Below, piece by piece: positions 1-10,039 of a stretch of DNA of 64,000 nucleotides. The stretch spans positions 1,888,001 to 1,952,000 of the forward strand of contig NC_087082.1 of assembly GCF_026151205.1 (NCBI RefSeq). Reading direction: 5' to 3'. This stretch comes from Bolinopsis microptera. Taxonomy: Eukaryota > Ctenophora > Tentaculata > Lobata > Bolinopsidae. The notes under the pieces are model-generated. The model saw nothing but the letters and a program-made list of their open reading frames with translations, was not told where the DNA came from and did not search any database. The translations under genes and the position numbers were made by a program. Each line of letters opens with the position of its first letter. The first letter of the stretch is position 1.

Positions 1-204
1 CTAACTCTGCTAAACTGAACAAATTCTGAAACTTAGGTGAATAAGTGTACAACGTGCTAAACCGAAGTTCAGACTGACCAGTGAAAATGGGCGAGCGTAC
101 CAAGTGTCATTTTAATTAGAAGTTTTAGTCAGTGATTTATTATTGAAGCTTGTAATTACAATAACTAATGCTCCTATAAATACTTTAATTAATTGTTTGT
201 TCCG
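1..204. other. No gene recognised
   Basis: This is AT-rich sequence downstream of the stop of the minus-strand membrane-protein gene. It presumably holds its 3' UTR. No clear signal was seen. Confidence 0.4.
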
Positions 205-440
205 TTATTCTTTTTCCTTCCTCTTTTCCTTGTCATCCCCTTTAGTTTTAAGATTCTTGCTATAAATGGCTACAGCTAACACTATTAATGCTAAGTACGA
301 AACAACAAGTGGGAGGTGGATCGTTGGTATACCATTAAATCGATTTAACACCGCAATTCCAGTCGCAAGCCTGGGACCACTACTAGCATAGTCACAACAT
401 CGACAAAGCTGCCATATAGCCTGACTGACAATTTTCTCGA
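205..440 (-). CDS. Terminal exon: transmembrane segment and basic tail
   Basis: The acceptor at 441-443 gives a phase that matches the donor at 639. The exon encodes VEKIVSQAIWQLCRCCDYA, then a hydrophobic stretch (HLPLVVSYLALIVLAVAIY) and the tail SKNLKTKGDDKEKRKEKE before a stop. Another AG a few bases upstream is possible but breaks the phase. Confidence 0.6.
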
Positions 441-3400
441 CTGACTGACAATGTTTCTTCTTTTTCCCCATTTAGAATACAAAGATTAGTACATTTTAGC
501 TTATGATTAATATTATATTTTTACCTATAGTTTACCTAGATGCACATGGTGTATAATAGTATACAGTATGATAAACTATGCACATGGTGTACAGTATACA
601 GCGTGATAAACGCAGTAAATATGCTTTATTTCTCTTACCAAACACTGCATATTTTCCAGGACCCTCTTCGGTCATTGTTCTAAGAGACTCATTCACATCT
701 TCTATATCATACTCAGCATCATCTTCTACATCATCCTCAGCATCATCTTCTACTTTCTTCACTTTAAGAAACATCAAATCTCTGTGATTATTAGATGTGA
801 GGAGAGGGCTCAGCGGAAACGGCCGCTTCATGCGGGGGGGGGGGGGGGAATCATACACTTAGTACCTGCTCCCCCCGGCCCCCGCTCCATGATATTAAAA
901 GTGCCATCACATGATCATAGTTGTGACGAGCGAATAAACCTCGTCTATAACTTGGAAAATATTGTTAATTAAATTGATTGATTAGATGTTAAATCAATAT
1001 TCAAATTACTTGATATAAGCTAGATTAGCTGAAATACTCTTAGTTTGAGTGCCCTTCTGTTCCGAGATTTCTTCCTTGAATTTTGTCAGCTGTGATTGTA
1101 CGTCATCTTCCAATGTTGAAGAAAACTGGCCCTCCGCATCCGTCAATGCTTTAGTATATTCTGAGAAAAAAATTCAGACTTATCACTATCAGCCTCGTCA
1201 GGTATTATTAAATCCAACCTTAAAAAGCACTTGCTATCCTTACAAAATCGAGATGACCCTAATTAAAATACATGGTAACTTAATTATATTACCTAAGGGC
1301 CAATAAATTTAGTTCACAATAAATTTGGCTACCATAATTTTGATTACCATAATTTTAGTCACAAATGTTTTGTCTACAACAATTTTAGTCACATTTTTTC
1401 GACTTTTCGAGACTATTTTCCATTCCATTTTTCCATTTTTTCAGTTTTTCAAATTTAATTAAACTTCACAATTATTATTTAGGGAGAGATAAAGTAAAAT
1501 AAGAAATATTATACCCCATGAAACTGGAGTATATTATACCTTTTCTATAATATAAATAATACTTTCAACACTACTATATAACAAATAATTTTAGGTCCCA
1601 ATGTCAAAGCGATAGAAGAGACTATGACGTGACCGTTTGTATCCTAAGCAACGCATCTACTTCCTGGGCTACAGTATTGACTTCGCCATTTTCTCCTCCC
1701 TCACCGCCATTTTCTCCTCCCTCTTCCTCACATCACTATGGATCTGAATTCTGTTACCAATGTTTTAAACTCGTTTTCATTAAATGAGCTGAAAGCTCTC
1801 AAGGCCAGTGTTGAGAATGTCATGAAACTTAAGAGAAATTCTGTTAAATGCGAGGACTTCTTGGAGTTGCATTCAGATTTTGTTCAGAACAAGAGTGTTC
1901 AACATGGCACGTTGATGTCTGAACTTGAAACACTTATGGCCAAGCAAACTGCTGTGAAAACTGCCACAAAGTGGCTCACTTCGACTGGAGAAGAATATGT
2001 ATGGTCTTCCTCAAATGGACACACCACGACTAAGGAGCCAATCGATATTTTAAATTATCCTGGGATATCAGAGCTTATGCATGATATCAACTCCAAGTTT
2101 GGCTGCAAGCTAAACTCATGCCTAGCAAGCATGTACAAGTCTGGTTCTTGTGCAACTAGGTACCACAACGACGACGAGGTGTCTCTTGACCAGTCGCAAG
2201 GTATTTATGTAGTTTCATTTGGAGCTGAGAGGACCATCGACATAATTCCAGAAAATGGGGATAAGCGATGTAACAGTAAATGCTATATCACCCCAAAGGA
2301 CTGTAGTTTGTATATTATGAAACCGGGGTGTCAGGAATATTGTCTTCACAAGGTTCGTGCAGAGAGCTCAGTTAAGGGGACTCGGTATAGCTTATCTTTT
2401 CGCTGCCAGATACCGAAGACAGATACAAATGTAGTCAAGGAGCAGATTGCCCGCACTACAATTCCTATGCCGCCCACCACCACCTCAACACCAACCCTTT
2501 ACTACCGAAATACTCCAAGAAAACCGAAGAGCAGGAAAAACCACTGTCCTGTTTGGTACGTCAATGACAAAATTCGTACGGACAAATAAGTTGGGATTCC
2601 GGGGAAGGAAAGTAATCAATGTGTCTCAAAGTGGTGCAAAAATTAGAGACATCACTGAAAACATTCATAATTTTCATAAAACTCATGCAGCTGCAGAAGC
2701 TGACGATATTGAAAAAATTATATTGAGTGTTGGTACAAATGACATTAAACATTCTAAGAATGGGGTTCAGTTCCTTAGGAAGTATCTTACTGAATTAATT
2801 GACACCACTAAGCAGTTATTTCCCGCTGCAATTATAATTATCCAATGTTGTCTTCCTATTAAATGTTTATATTCCTACATAGCAAAGAATGTTCTAGATT
2901 TTAATAATCTACTTAAAGACTTATGCCTAAATAATAATTGCGTGTTCTTAGACTGTTTCTCAGTCTTTTTAACTCGAGACTTTAGATCATGTAATGAACT
3001 TCTATACCATGATTGGCTTCATCTCAACATGAGAGGAGTAGGTTTACTGTCCACTTGGCTTAAGTTTGTTGTAAACGAACACAGTTTTGACAGGGTTGTA
3101 AATAATCTTCTGGGAATTTAAATCTTTGATCTTTTCTTCCATTTAATATTTTGATTAAGACGTTGCGCCTAAAATTAAAACTCAAACAAATCTCTGATTT
3201 AATCTTTTTCTCAATTTTATGCCTCCCATTTCAGGTACATTCGGTCACTGTCCATTTTCCAATATGTTAGACAATGAATCGTTTAGACTTAGAATAGGTC
3301 TTTTTGCATGCAAAAGGCCTCGTACACAGTCAAGAAATGCACTTATACATATCAACACGTTTATACCTAACAAAATTTACACATTTAAGTATCCATACAC

Positions 3401-6400
3401 CCCACACATCAACTACAATTATCATAATCATATGTTTCTCTTCTATTCTCTCATCATGACTTACTTTCTCCCAATTCTTCTCTCCACGGTTAGGTCCATG
3501 AACACCGTATTCCCCCTAGATTCTAATATTCATTCCTCTCTACTCCTTGACAGCCCACGTTATCTTATACCATTTCTTGCTTGCTCCCACATCAAACTTT
3601 TCTTTGTAATTATCTCCTCATGGTTTATAAGAAATGTTCTTCTCCCTGGTAAGATGAATAGAGTCAAGTATTCCAGCCGCCTCGGGCGTCTAGTCTCTTT
3701 ATTCATTCTTTGGGTTTTCTCTCTTAACTTTCTTTTGATAACTCTTGTTAATCCTTCTATGCTTAATCCAGGTCCCAACTCCCTATCTGTACTCTACCAA
3801 AATGTCCAAGGTCTCATTCCTTTCAGTAACCTAAGCTCCTCCCATCCCCTTCTTGATGGTAATAAGATTTCCGAACTTCAATCCTTTGCTAACATAGAGC
3901 AGCCTGACATAATTGCCCTAAATGAGACTTGGCTCAAAAAATCTATTTCTAGCAACGAAATCTTTCCTTCTTCTCAATATGAAATCTTCCGCAATGACCG
4001 CACGAGAAAGACTCATCCTCAAGATCCTAATAACCCTAAAAAGTTTAGGGAAAATGGAGGTGGTGTTCTTTTGGCTGTTCGGTCTGATCTCGACGCCACT
4101 ACAACCCGACTACCAGTTAGCCTAGGTGCAGAAATGCTTGCCGTTAAAATTTCTTTTCCTAACAAAGAGAGTATTGTAATCTGTACTTGTTATAGAGTAG
4201 GAACTCTTGGGTTACCTAATCATGATGTCATAGTTAGTTATATTCGCAAGCTAGTTTCCAAAAAGAATCCCCCTAAAATCTATGTTATTGGTGATTTTAA
4301 TCTCCCCCATATAGACTGGCTATCTTCATCCAGTACCGTACCTATTGAGCAATCCTTCATAGATTCTTTCAGTGATCTTTCTCTCTCCCAGTTGATCACA
4401 TCACCCACCCATAAAAGTGGTAATACATTAGACATTCTTCTCAGTAATTATGATAACACAATCGATAACTTGAATGTCTGTGATCCTCATTCCGTGTGCA
4501 AATCTGATCATTTTCCTGTCACTTTTTCAATTAAAAGCTCCTTTTCCCGTAAGAAAACTCCTAAACGTAAAATCTATAATTTTAAGAAAGCAAACTGGGA
4601 CATGATTAATCGTGAATTATGCTCGATTAATTGGCAAGTCCTAGAATGCCTAGATCCTGATTCGTCTTGGAAGTTAGTTAAAGACTGCATTATGAATTTA
4701 GTTGATATACATATTCCTAAAGTAATTATTAAATCAGAGTTCCAACCCCCGTGGTTCGATAGTGAACTTTTTTCTTCATGCCGTAAAAAAGATAGACTCA
4801 GAGCTAAATTTAAAATTTCTGGTTCTATTTCTGATGAGTTAAAGTTTGTTACTAGCCGTAAAGATTTTAAGAGGCTCTCATCAGCCAAAATAAGAGATAA
4901 TCTTTTTAATAGTGATGATCCAGCGCTTATAACTAAGAAGTTTTGGTCACATGTTAAGTATAAATCTAACTCCTGCCGTATTCCTAATTGTGTTAGTTAT
5001 TCTGGACAGCTTCGGTTCAATCCCAAAGATCAAGCTGAACTTTTCAATTCTTTCTTTTATAACCAGTTTTCGGATCCTTCACTTTATGACACTGACATCT
5101 CCTATGTCAATGATGTTGATTTTGATATTGACTTCGATCATCGGGATGTTCGTAAGCTTCTTTCAAATATTAATTCAAATAAAGCCCAGGGACCAGATGG
5201 CATACACGGTAAAATTCTAAAAAATTGTTCCGTAGGTTTAGCTTACCCTCTAACATGCATTTTTCGTGGATCCTACAACAGTGGCTACATTCCACAAGAA
5301 TGGAAACTTGCAAATGTTGTCCCAATATTTAAGAAAGGTAAGAAAAGTGAGGTTGAAAACTATAGACCAATATCCCTTACTTGTTTAGTCATGAAAGTTT
5401 TTGAGCGCATTGTTAAACGTAAACTGCTTTCTTTGACAAGTACCCTTCTTGATCCCAGGCAGCATGGTTTTCTAGAGCACAAGTCATGCACAACCAATAT
5501 GGTTGATTTTTGTGATAGCCTGGCATTGTCTCTTAACGAAAACATTATCAATCATGTTGTGTATTTTGATTTTGCTAAGGCATTTGATTCTGTAAATCAT
5601 GATATCCTTCTTCATAAGCTAAAGACCTTATATAACATTGATGGTACACTTCTCAAATTTCTTACCAATTACCTTCAAGGCCGTTACCAAAGAGTGGTTA
5701 TTGGTAATGAGATGTCATCTACCCTCTCAGTTAATTCTGGTGTCCCCCAGGGCTCTATCCTTGGTCCTTTACTTTTTGTATTGTTTATCAATGATATTCC
5801 TCTTGGCCTTTCGGATAATACTGATATTGTTTTGTATGCCGATGATACAAAAATCTGGCGTAAAATACATTCATCTTCTGATAATACTAATTTACAAATG
5901 GATATAGACTATCTCTCTGACTGGGCACTTAGAAACAAAATGCGATTCCATCCAGCAAAATGTAAAGTGCTTATTGTTTCAGGAAAACCATCTTTATCTC
6001 CTCCATTCGCATATAATCTTGATGGCTCTCCTCTTGTGTATGTAGAGTTAGAAAAAGATCTTGGAGTCGATGTTACTCCTAAGCTCAGTTGGAATAGTCA
6101 GTGCGACAGAATTTATACTAAGGCCTGCCAACAACTTGGTATGGTCAGAAGAGATGGCCATATTGTCATTGATCAGAAACGTCGCCGGGCGCTTTACCTC
6201 TCCCTGGTTCGTAGCCAATTCGAAAATTGTTCCATAATCTGGCGCCCTTGTAATAAATCACTTAGTGATAAATTAGAAAGTCTCCAAAAGAGAGCTATTA
6301 AATGGATTCTGTCTGAAGAGGGCCGCAGTTATCCACCTGAGCAATATGTCAAAAAGTGCAAGCTTGTCGACATTCTCCCTTTGTCTCAAAAGTTTGACTT

Positions 6401-9400
6401 GAATGATCTTATTTTTTTCCACAAAGTTCTGAACAATTTAATTCCTGTATGGCTGCCTCACTATCTCACTTTATATCAGGGCACTTCTCGACTAAGACGT
6501 TGCCACCTCGACAGTCTGTCTATTGTGTCATCAATTTTACCTAAGTTAAGTCAGAATTCACACACCTTATGTACCTCAAATAGCCCACTGGCAAAATCAT
6601 TTTTCTACAGAACTCATATACTGTGGAATGGACTCCCTTTACAGGTAAGACAGATTGTGTCTACAAGTGTTTTCAAAGCTGAGGTCACTAAGCATCTATG
6701 GAAATGTTTATTGGATAGTGAAACAACAGCCTAGCCTAGTCTCTTTGCTCCCCATATTATTATTATTTTTATTTTATTAATTTTTTTATCTACCTTCCTA
6801 TACTTTCAACATCATATCACACTTCACCCGCACACCTCACACATTAATGACCATATCAGACCTGTATCTAATGTATCTGGAATTTGACGTATTGAAATAC
6901 CAATTTTGACTATATATCCACAGTTATTCACCATGGATTTGTTTGTTATTAAATAGTTTTTCATAAATTTTTGGATTTAGATTAATTCGATGTAATGGGT
7001 CCAAGTTACTGCGGACATAGTTCACTATGTGTTTACCGTGTTTGGGTGCCCATCATATTTTACAGATGGGGGCGATATTTTGAACGATTCTATTTTATAT
7101 TCATCTATTGCTGTACTCTGTAAAATTTGAAAAGTATTTAATAAAAAAAACTGAACTAAATCTCGATAACATACCTTTGATGGCATCTGCGATGTCTGTG
7201 TTGGCTACGATGTCGGTATACAGTCCGTCCCACGTGTTTTGGACGAAGGTTGCCCATTCTTGTAGACTCTTACCATCTGTTTCCGGAAAACTCTTGAGTT
7301 TGTTTAAGCTGGTTTTAGCATCTTCAATTTTATCTGCATTTAACTGGGACAGAATTATAGAGATTAGTTACGAAACTACAGAATTATAGAGATTAGCTAC
7401 GAAACTACAGAATTATAGAGATTAGTTACGAAACTACAGAATTATAGAGATTAGCTACGAAACTACAGAATTATAGAGATTAGTTACGAAACTACAGAAT
7501 TATAGAGATTAGCTACGAAACTACAGAATTATAGAGATTAGCTACGAAACTACAGAATTATAGAGATTAGTTACGAAACTACAGAATTATAGAGATTAGC
7601 TACGAAACTACAGAATTATAGAGATTAGCTACGAAACTACAGAATTATAGAGATTAGCTACGAAACTACAGAATTATAGAGATTAGTTACGAAACTACAG
7701 AATTATAGAGATTAGCTACGAAACTACAGAATTTTAGAGATTAGTTACGAAACTACAGAATTATAGAGATTAGCTACGAAACTACAGAAATATAGAGATT
7801 AGTTACGAAACTACAGAATTATAGAGATTAGTTACGAAACTACAGAAATATAGAGATTAGTTACGAAACTACAGAAATATAGAGATTAGTTACGAAACTA
7901 CAGAAATATAGAGATTAGTTACGAAACTACAGAAATATAGAGATTAGTTACGAAACTACAGAATTATAGAGATTAGTTACGGAACTGCAGAAATATAGAG
8001 ATTAGTTACGAAACTACAGAATTATAGAGATTAGCTACGAAACTACAGAATTATAGAGATTAGCTACGAAACTACAGAATTATAGAGATTAGCTACGAAA
8101 CTACAGAAATATAGAGATTAGCTACGAAACTACAGAATTATAGAGATTAGGTACGAAACTACAGAATTATAGAGATTAGTTACGAAACTACAGAATTATA
8201 GAGATTAGTTACGAAACTACAGAAATATAGAGATTAGCTACGAAACTACAGAATTATAGAGATTAGCTACGATACTACAGAATTATAGAGATTAGCTACG
8301 AAACTACAGAAATATAGAGATTAGCTACGAAACTACAGAATTATAGAGATTAGTTACGAAACTACAGAAATATAGAGATTAGCTACGAAACTACAGAATT
8401 ATAGAGATTAGTTACGAAACTACAGAAATATAGAGATTAGTTACGAAACTACAGAATTATAGAGATTAGCTACGAAACTACAGAATTATAGAGATTAGCT
8501 ACGAAACTACAGAAATATAGAGATTAGTTACGAAACTACAGAAATATAGAGATTAGTTACGAAACTACAGAATTATAGAGATTAGTTACGAAACTACAGA
8601 AATATAGAGATTAGTTACGAAACTACAGAAATATAGAGATTAGTTACGAAACTACAGAATTATAGAGATTAGTTACGGAACTGCAGAATTATAGAGATTA
8701 GTTACGAAACTACAGAAATATAGAGATTAGCTACGAAACTACAGAATTATAGAGATTAGTTACGAAACTACAGAATTATAGAGATTAGTTACGAAACTAC
8801 AGAAATATAGAGATTAGCTACGAAACTACAGAAATATAGAGATTAGCTACGAAACTACAGAATTATAGAGATTAGTTACGAAACTACAGAATTATAGAGA
8901 TTAGCTACGAAACTACAGAAATATAGAGATTAGCTACGAAACTACAGAATTATAGAGATTAGCTACGAAACTACAGAAATATAGAGATTAGCTACGAAAC
9001 TACAGAATTATAGAGATTAGTTACGAAACTACAGAAATATAGAGATTAGCTACGAAACTACAGAATTATAGAGATTAGTTACGAAACTACAGAATTATAG
9101 AGATTAGTTACGAAACTACAGAATTATAGAGATTAGTTACGAAACTGCAGAATTATAGAGATTAGTTACGGAACTACAGAATTATAGAGATTAGTTACGA
9201 AACTACAGAATTATAGAGATTAGCTACGAAACTACAGAATTATAGAGATTAGCTACGAAACTACAGAATTATAGAGATTAGCTACGAAACTGCAGAATTA
9301 TAGAGATTAGCTACGAAACTACAGAATTATAGAGATTAGCTACATCGTTTATAAACGGAGAAAGTATTTTAGAAAAAGTCCATAGTTAATTAATTTTAGT

Positions 9401-10038
9401 CTGACTTGCTATTTATATACAATTACTTACATCGGCGGGATCGAATGATGTTTCGAAATCCGCAGGGTCTAAGCCTGCGTCCGAACGTGCGTTATTGTGG
9501 TCAGTATTACACTTCTCCACGTTAGCCTTACATGTCGCCAGGTGCGTGTTTATACCCGTCAGCGTAGTGCTCAATGAGTTGATATTCGTTGACAACGAAT
9601 CAACATTAGTCACCGCGTTATCAAGAGCTGAAAAAGTTTATCTTCGGTAACATTCTGTAATTACTAATGATATTATTCTTAATTTGTTAGTACAGAATTT
9701 AAACACTACATTAATCAGTTCGTTATATGGGGGGGGGGGGGTTCAGTTCGTTATATTTTACTATAAAACCCTTTCAACAATGTAGTTGTTCCATAGTTCC
9801 ACTTTTTTTGTTGAGAAAAATCCGTTGGACAAGAATCACAGAAATAAACTTTCGTTGAATATAAACCGGAATCATGATATAATAATAGTAAATTTAATTA
9901 ATCTGAATTAATATTAATATGAACTGAAAGACTATGACTTACCAGTGCCAAGACCATTTAAAGCCGTGATAGTGTTCCCGATCTCAGGCTCCAAGACAGT
10001 GTCTGTTTGCACCGCCGTCACAGATGCCTTTATCGCAT
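205..10038 (-). CDS. Single-pass membrane protein with helical ectodomain (3' part of gene; prominin-like is tentative)
   Basis: Six exons join in phase on the minus strand: 9943-10038, 9431-9627, 7175-7343, 1010-1160, 639-781 and 205-440. The roughly 330 visible residues are rich in Leu, Ser, Thr and Asn heptad-like stretches (for example SLSTNINSLSTTLTGI), with a cysteine pair in exon 2, an acidic stretch (EDDAEDDVEDDAEYD), a CRCC cluster, one strongly hydrophobic segment and a basic tail ending at a stop. This is a type I-like C-terminus with a short cytoplasmic tail. Prominins have helical extracellular loops and a final membrane segment of this kind, but I see only one membrane segment and no diagnostic motif, so the family call is weak. 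No exon upstream of 10038 was recognised, so the N-terminus is missing. A full LINE lies in the intron 1160-7175, and a 29-bp minisatellite fills most of intron 7343-9431. Confidence 0.6.
639..781 (-). CDS. Exon with acidic Glu/Asp-rich segment
   Basis: Acceptor CACAG and donor GTAAGAG are clear. The phase (one base in, one base out) agrees with both neighbours. It encodes KVKKVEDDAEDDVEDDAEYD and then a short neutral region. Confidence 0.55.
1010..1160 (-). CDS. Exon, helical ectodomain
   Basis: The acceptor TTTTCTCAG precedes an exon encoding EYTKALTDAEGQFSSTLEDD and a Lys/Glu-rich helix. It joins the previous exon by completing a split GAA codon. The donor (GTAATT) is moderate. Confidence 0.55.
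1738..2589 (+). CDS. LINE-encoded AlkB-family 2-oxoglutarate/Fe(II) dioxygenase
   Basis: This 283-aa ORF has an N-terminal helical part (about residues 1-95) and an AlkB fold. The family signature is complete: iron ligands His143 and Asp145 (RYHNDDE), His204 (YCLHKV), and the 2OG/substrate arginines Arg216 and Arg222 in GTRYSLSFR, plus the VSFGAERTIDI strand and SLYIMKPG strand typical of ALKBH and plant-virus AlkB domains. AlkB enzymes oxidatively remove alkyl groups from nucleic-acid bases. A role in repairing or demethylating the LINE RNA is inference. The start is the first ATG after the CT-rich leader. The dioxygenase ends near residue 225; the last 55 residues are low-complexity and overlap the next ORF in another frame. 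Confidence 0.85.
   Translation: MDLNSVTNVLNSFSLNELKALKASVENVMKLKRNSVKCEDFLELHSDFVQNKSVQHGTLMSELETLMAKQTAVKTATKWLTSTGEEYVWSSSNGHTTTKEPIDILNYPGISELMHDINSKFGCKLNSCLASMYKSGSCATRYHNDDEVSLDQSQGIYVVSFGAERTIDIIPENGDKRCNSKCYITPKDCSLYIMKPGCQEYCLHKVRAESSVKGTRYSLSFRCQIPKTDTNVVKEQIARTTIPMPPTTTSTPTLYYRNTPRKPKSRKNHCPVWYVNDKIRTDK
2447..3121 (+). CDS. LINE ORF1-type SGNH/GDSL esterase
   Basis: This 224-aa ORF lies in the +1 frame relative to the AlkB ORF, with 143 bp of overlap. SGNH blocks are visible: Ser39 in VLFGTSMTKF (the usual GDS reads GTS), block III Gly96-Thr-Asn98-Asp in LSVGTNDI, and the catalytic Asp189/His192 pair in HDWLHLN. Esterase domains of this type are known in ORF1 of CR1/L2-like LINEs, where they are thought to help lipid or RNP interactions. 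The first 30 residues before block I are proline-rich and may not be real. The domain may be made by frameshifting from the AlkB frame, by internal initiation, or the two may be one ORF1 broken by a mutation. Confidence 0.8.
   Translation: MPALQFLCRPPPPQHQPFTTEILQENRRAGKTTVLFGTSMTKFVRTNKLGFRGRKVINVSQSGAKIRDITENIHNFHKTHAAAEADDIEKIILSVGTNDIKHSKNGVQFLRKYLTELIDTTKQLFPAAIIIIQCCLPIKCLYSYIAKNVLDFNNLLKDLCLNNNCVFLDCFSVFLTRDFRSCNELLYHDWLHLNMRGVGLLSTWLKFVVNEHSFDRVVNNLLGI
3219..6734 (+). CDS. LINE ORF2: APE-type endonuclease and reverse transcriptase
   Basis: This intact 1171-aa ORF performs target-primed reverse transcription. Residues 1-187 hold hydrophobic stretches and an NPGP motif (183-186). The endonuclease follows: Asn195 (YQNVQG), Glu236 (ALNETWL), Asp359 (GDFNLPHIDW) and SDH at 429-431. 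The reverse transcriptase has KAQGPDG, NYRPISL, FDFAKAFDS (Asp784), GVPQGSILGPLLF and the YADD catalytic box at 873-876, followed by a CR1/L2-like C-terminus with ILWNGLP. It begins 97 bp after the esterase ORF. The annotated ATG gives a long hydrophobic N-terminus that may be untranslated or cleaved, so the functional start is uncertain. Confidence 0.9.
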   Translation: MPPISGTFGHCPFSNMLDNESFRLRIGLFACKRPRTQSRNALIHINTFIPNKIYTFKYPYTPHINYNYHNHMFLFYSLIMTYFLPILLSTVRSMNTVFPLDSNIHSSLLLDSPRYLIPFLACSHIKLFFVIISSWFIRNVLLPGKMNRVKYSSRLGRLVSLFILWVFSLNFLLITLVNPSMLNPGPNSLSVLYQNVQGLIPFSNLSSSHPLLDGNKISELQSFANIEQPDIIALNETWLKKSISSNEIFPSSQYEIFRNDRTRKTHPQDPNNPKKFRENGGGVLLAVRSDLDATTTRLPVSLGAEMLAVKISFPNKESIVICTCYRVGTLGLPNHDVIVSYIRKLVSKKNPPKIYVIGDFNLPHIDWLSSSSTVPIEQSFIDSFSDLSLSQLITSPTHKSGNTLDILLSNYDNTIDNLNVCDPHSVCKSDHFPVTFSIKSSFSRKKTPKRKIYNFKKANWDMINRELCSINWQVLECLDPDSSWKLVKDCIMNLVDIHIPKVIIKSEFQPPWFDSELFSSCRKKDRLRAKFKISGSISDELKFVTSRKDFKRLSSAKIRDNLFNSDDPALITKKFWSHVKYKSNSCRIPNCVSYSGQLRFNPKDQAELFNSFFYNQFSDPSLYDTDISYVNDVDFDIDFDHRDVRKLLSNINSNKAQGPDGIHGKILKNCSVGLAYPLTCIFRGSYNSGYIPQEWKLANVVPIFKKGKKSEVENYRPISLTCLVMKVFERIVKRKLLSLTSTLLDPRQHGFLEHKSCTTNMVDFCDSLALSLNENIINHVVYFDFAKAFDSVNHDILLHKLKTLYNIDGTLLKFLTNYLQGRYQRVVIGNEMSSTLSVNSGVPQGSILGPLLFVLFINDIPLGLSDNTDIVLYADDTKIWRKIHSSSDNTNLQMDIDYLSDWALRNKMRFHPAKCKVLIVSGKPSLSPPFAYNLDGSPLVYVELEKDLGVDVTPKLSWNSQCDRIYTKACQQLGMVRRDGHIVIDQKRRRALYLSLVRSQFENCSIIWRPCNKSLSDKLESLQKRAIKWILSEEGRSYPPEQYVKKCKLVDILPLSQKFDLNDLIFFHKVLNNLIPVWLPHYLTLYQGTSRLRRCHLDSLSIVSSILPKLSQNSHTLCTSNSPLAKSFFYRTHILWNGLPLQVRQIVSTSVFKAEVTKHLWKCLLDSETTA
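7175..7343 (-). CDS. Exon, helical ectodomain, acceptor abuts the minisatellite
   Basis: The exon encodes LNADKIEDAKTSLNKLKSFP and then a segment with three Trp/Phe-rich turns, ending at a GTATG donor. The acceptor (CTGTCCCAG) is only a few bases from the last unit of the 29-bp array, so the array forms the immediate polypyrimidine and branch-site environment of this exon. Confidence 0.6.
7344..9345. repeat. 29-bp minisatellite, about 69 copies
   Basis: Head-to-tail copies of AGAATTATAGAGATTAGCTA plus CGAAACTAC, with mainly C/T (GCTAC/GTTAC) and A/T (AATTA/AAATA) variants. It lies in an intron of the minus-strand membrane-protein gene and stops at the acceptor of the exon at 7175-7343. On the minus strand each unit contains GCTAATC (branch-site-like), a pyrimidine-leaning stretch and CTGTAG, so each resembles a weak 3' splice site. 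Confidence 0.95.
9431..9627 (-). CDS. Exon, coiled-coil-like with cysteine pair
   Basis: It has a clear acceptor and a consensus donor (GTAAGTAA). It encodes a regular helical segment (VDSLSTNINSLSTTLTGIN), two cysteines seven residues apart (CKANVEKC) and a proline/acid-rich end (DPADFETSFDPAD). Confidence 0.6.
9943..10038 (-). CDS. Most upstream exon recognised of the membrane-protein gene
   Basis: It encodes AIKASVTAVQTDTVLEPEI and a following short helix, with donor GTAAGTC. Its phase fits the next exon. No start codon is present, so at least one exon lies upstream and was not recognised. Confidence 0.55.
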
Positions 10039-10039
10039 C

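Larger units (their letters stand above)
1600..7090 (+). mobile_element. Apparently full-length LINE with AlkB, SGNH esterase and EN-RT ORFs
   Basis: The element runs from a CT-rich leader with a duplicated CGCCATTTTCTCCTCCCTC, through three ORFs (1738-2589, 2447-3121, 3219-6734), to an AT-rich 3' region. Exact ends are uncertain because I found no clear target-site duplication. The SGNH ORF1 and APE-type EN-RT ORF2 place it in the CR1/L2/Daphne-like group of non-LTR retrotransposons. It lies antisense in an intron of the membrane-protein gene. All ORFs are long and free of stops, so the copy is probably young. Confidence 0.8.

Noticed and set aside
532-858. 108-aa minus-strand ORF read as a whole gene
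   Set aside because: Only 639-781 has splice borders in phase with the neighbouring exons. The flanking parts are intron sequence, including a G run.
7344-9345. Possible CRISPR array
   Set aside because: Units are head-to-tail with no unique spacers, in a eukaryotic intron. It is a minisatellite.
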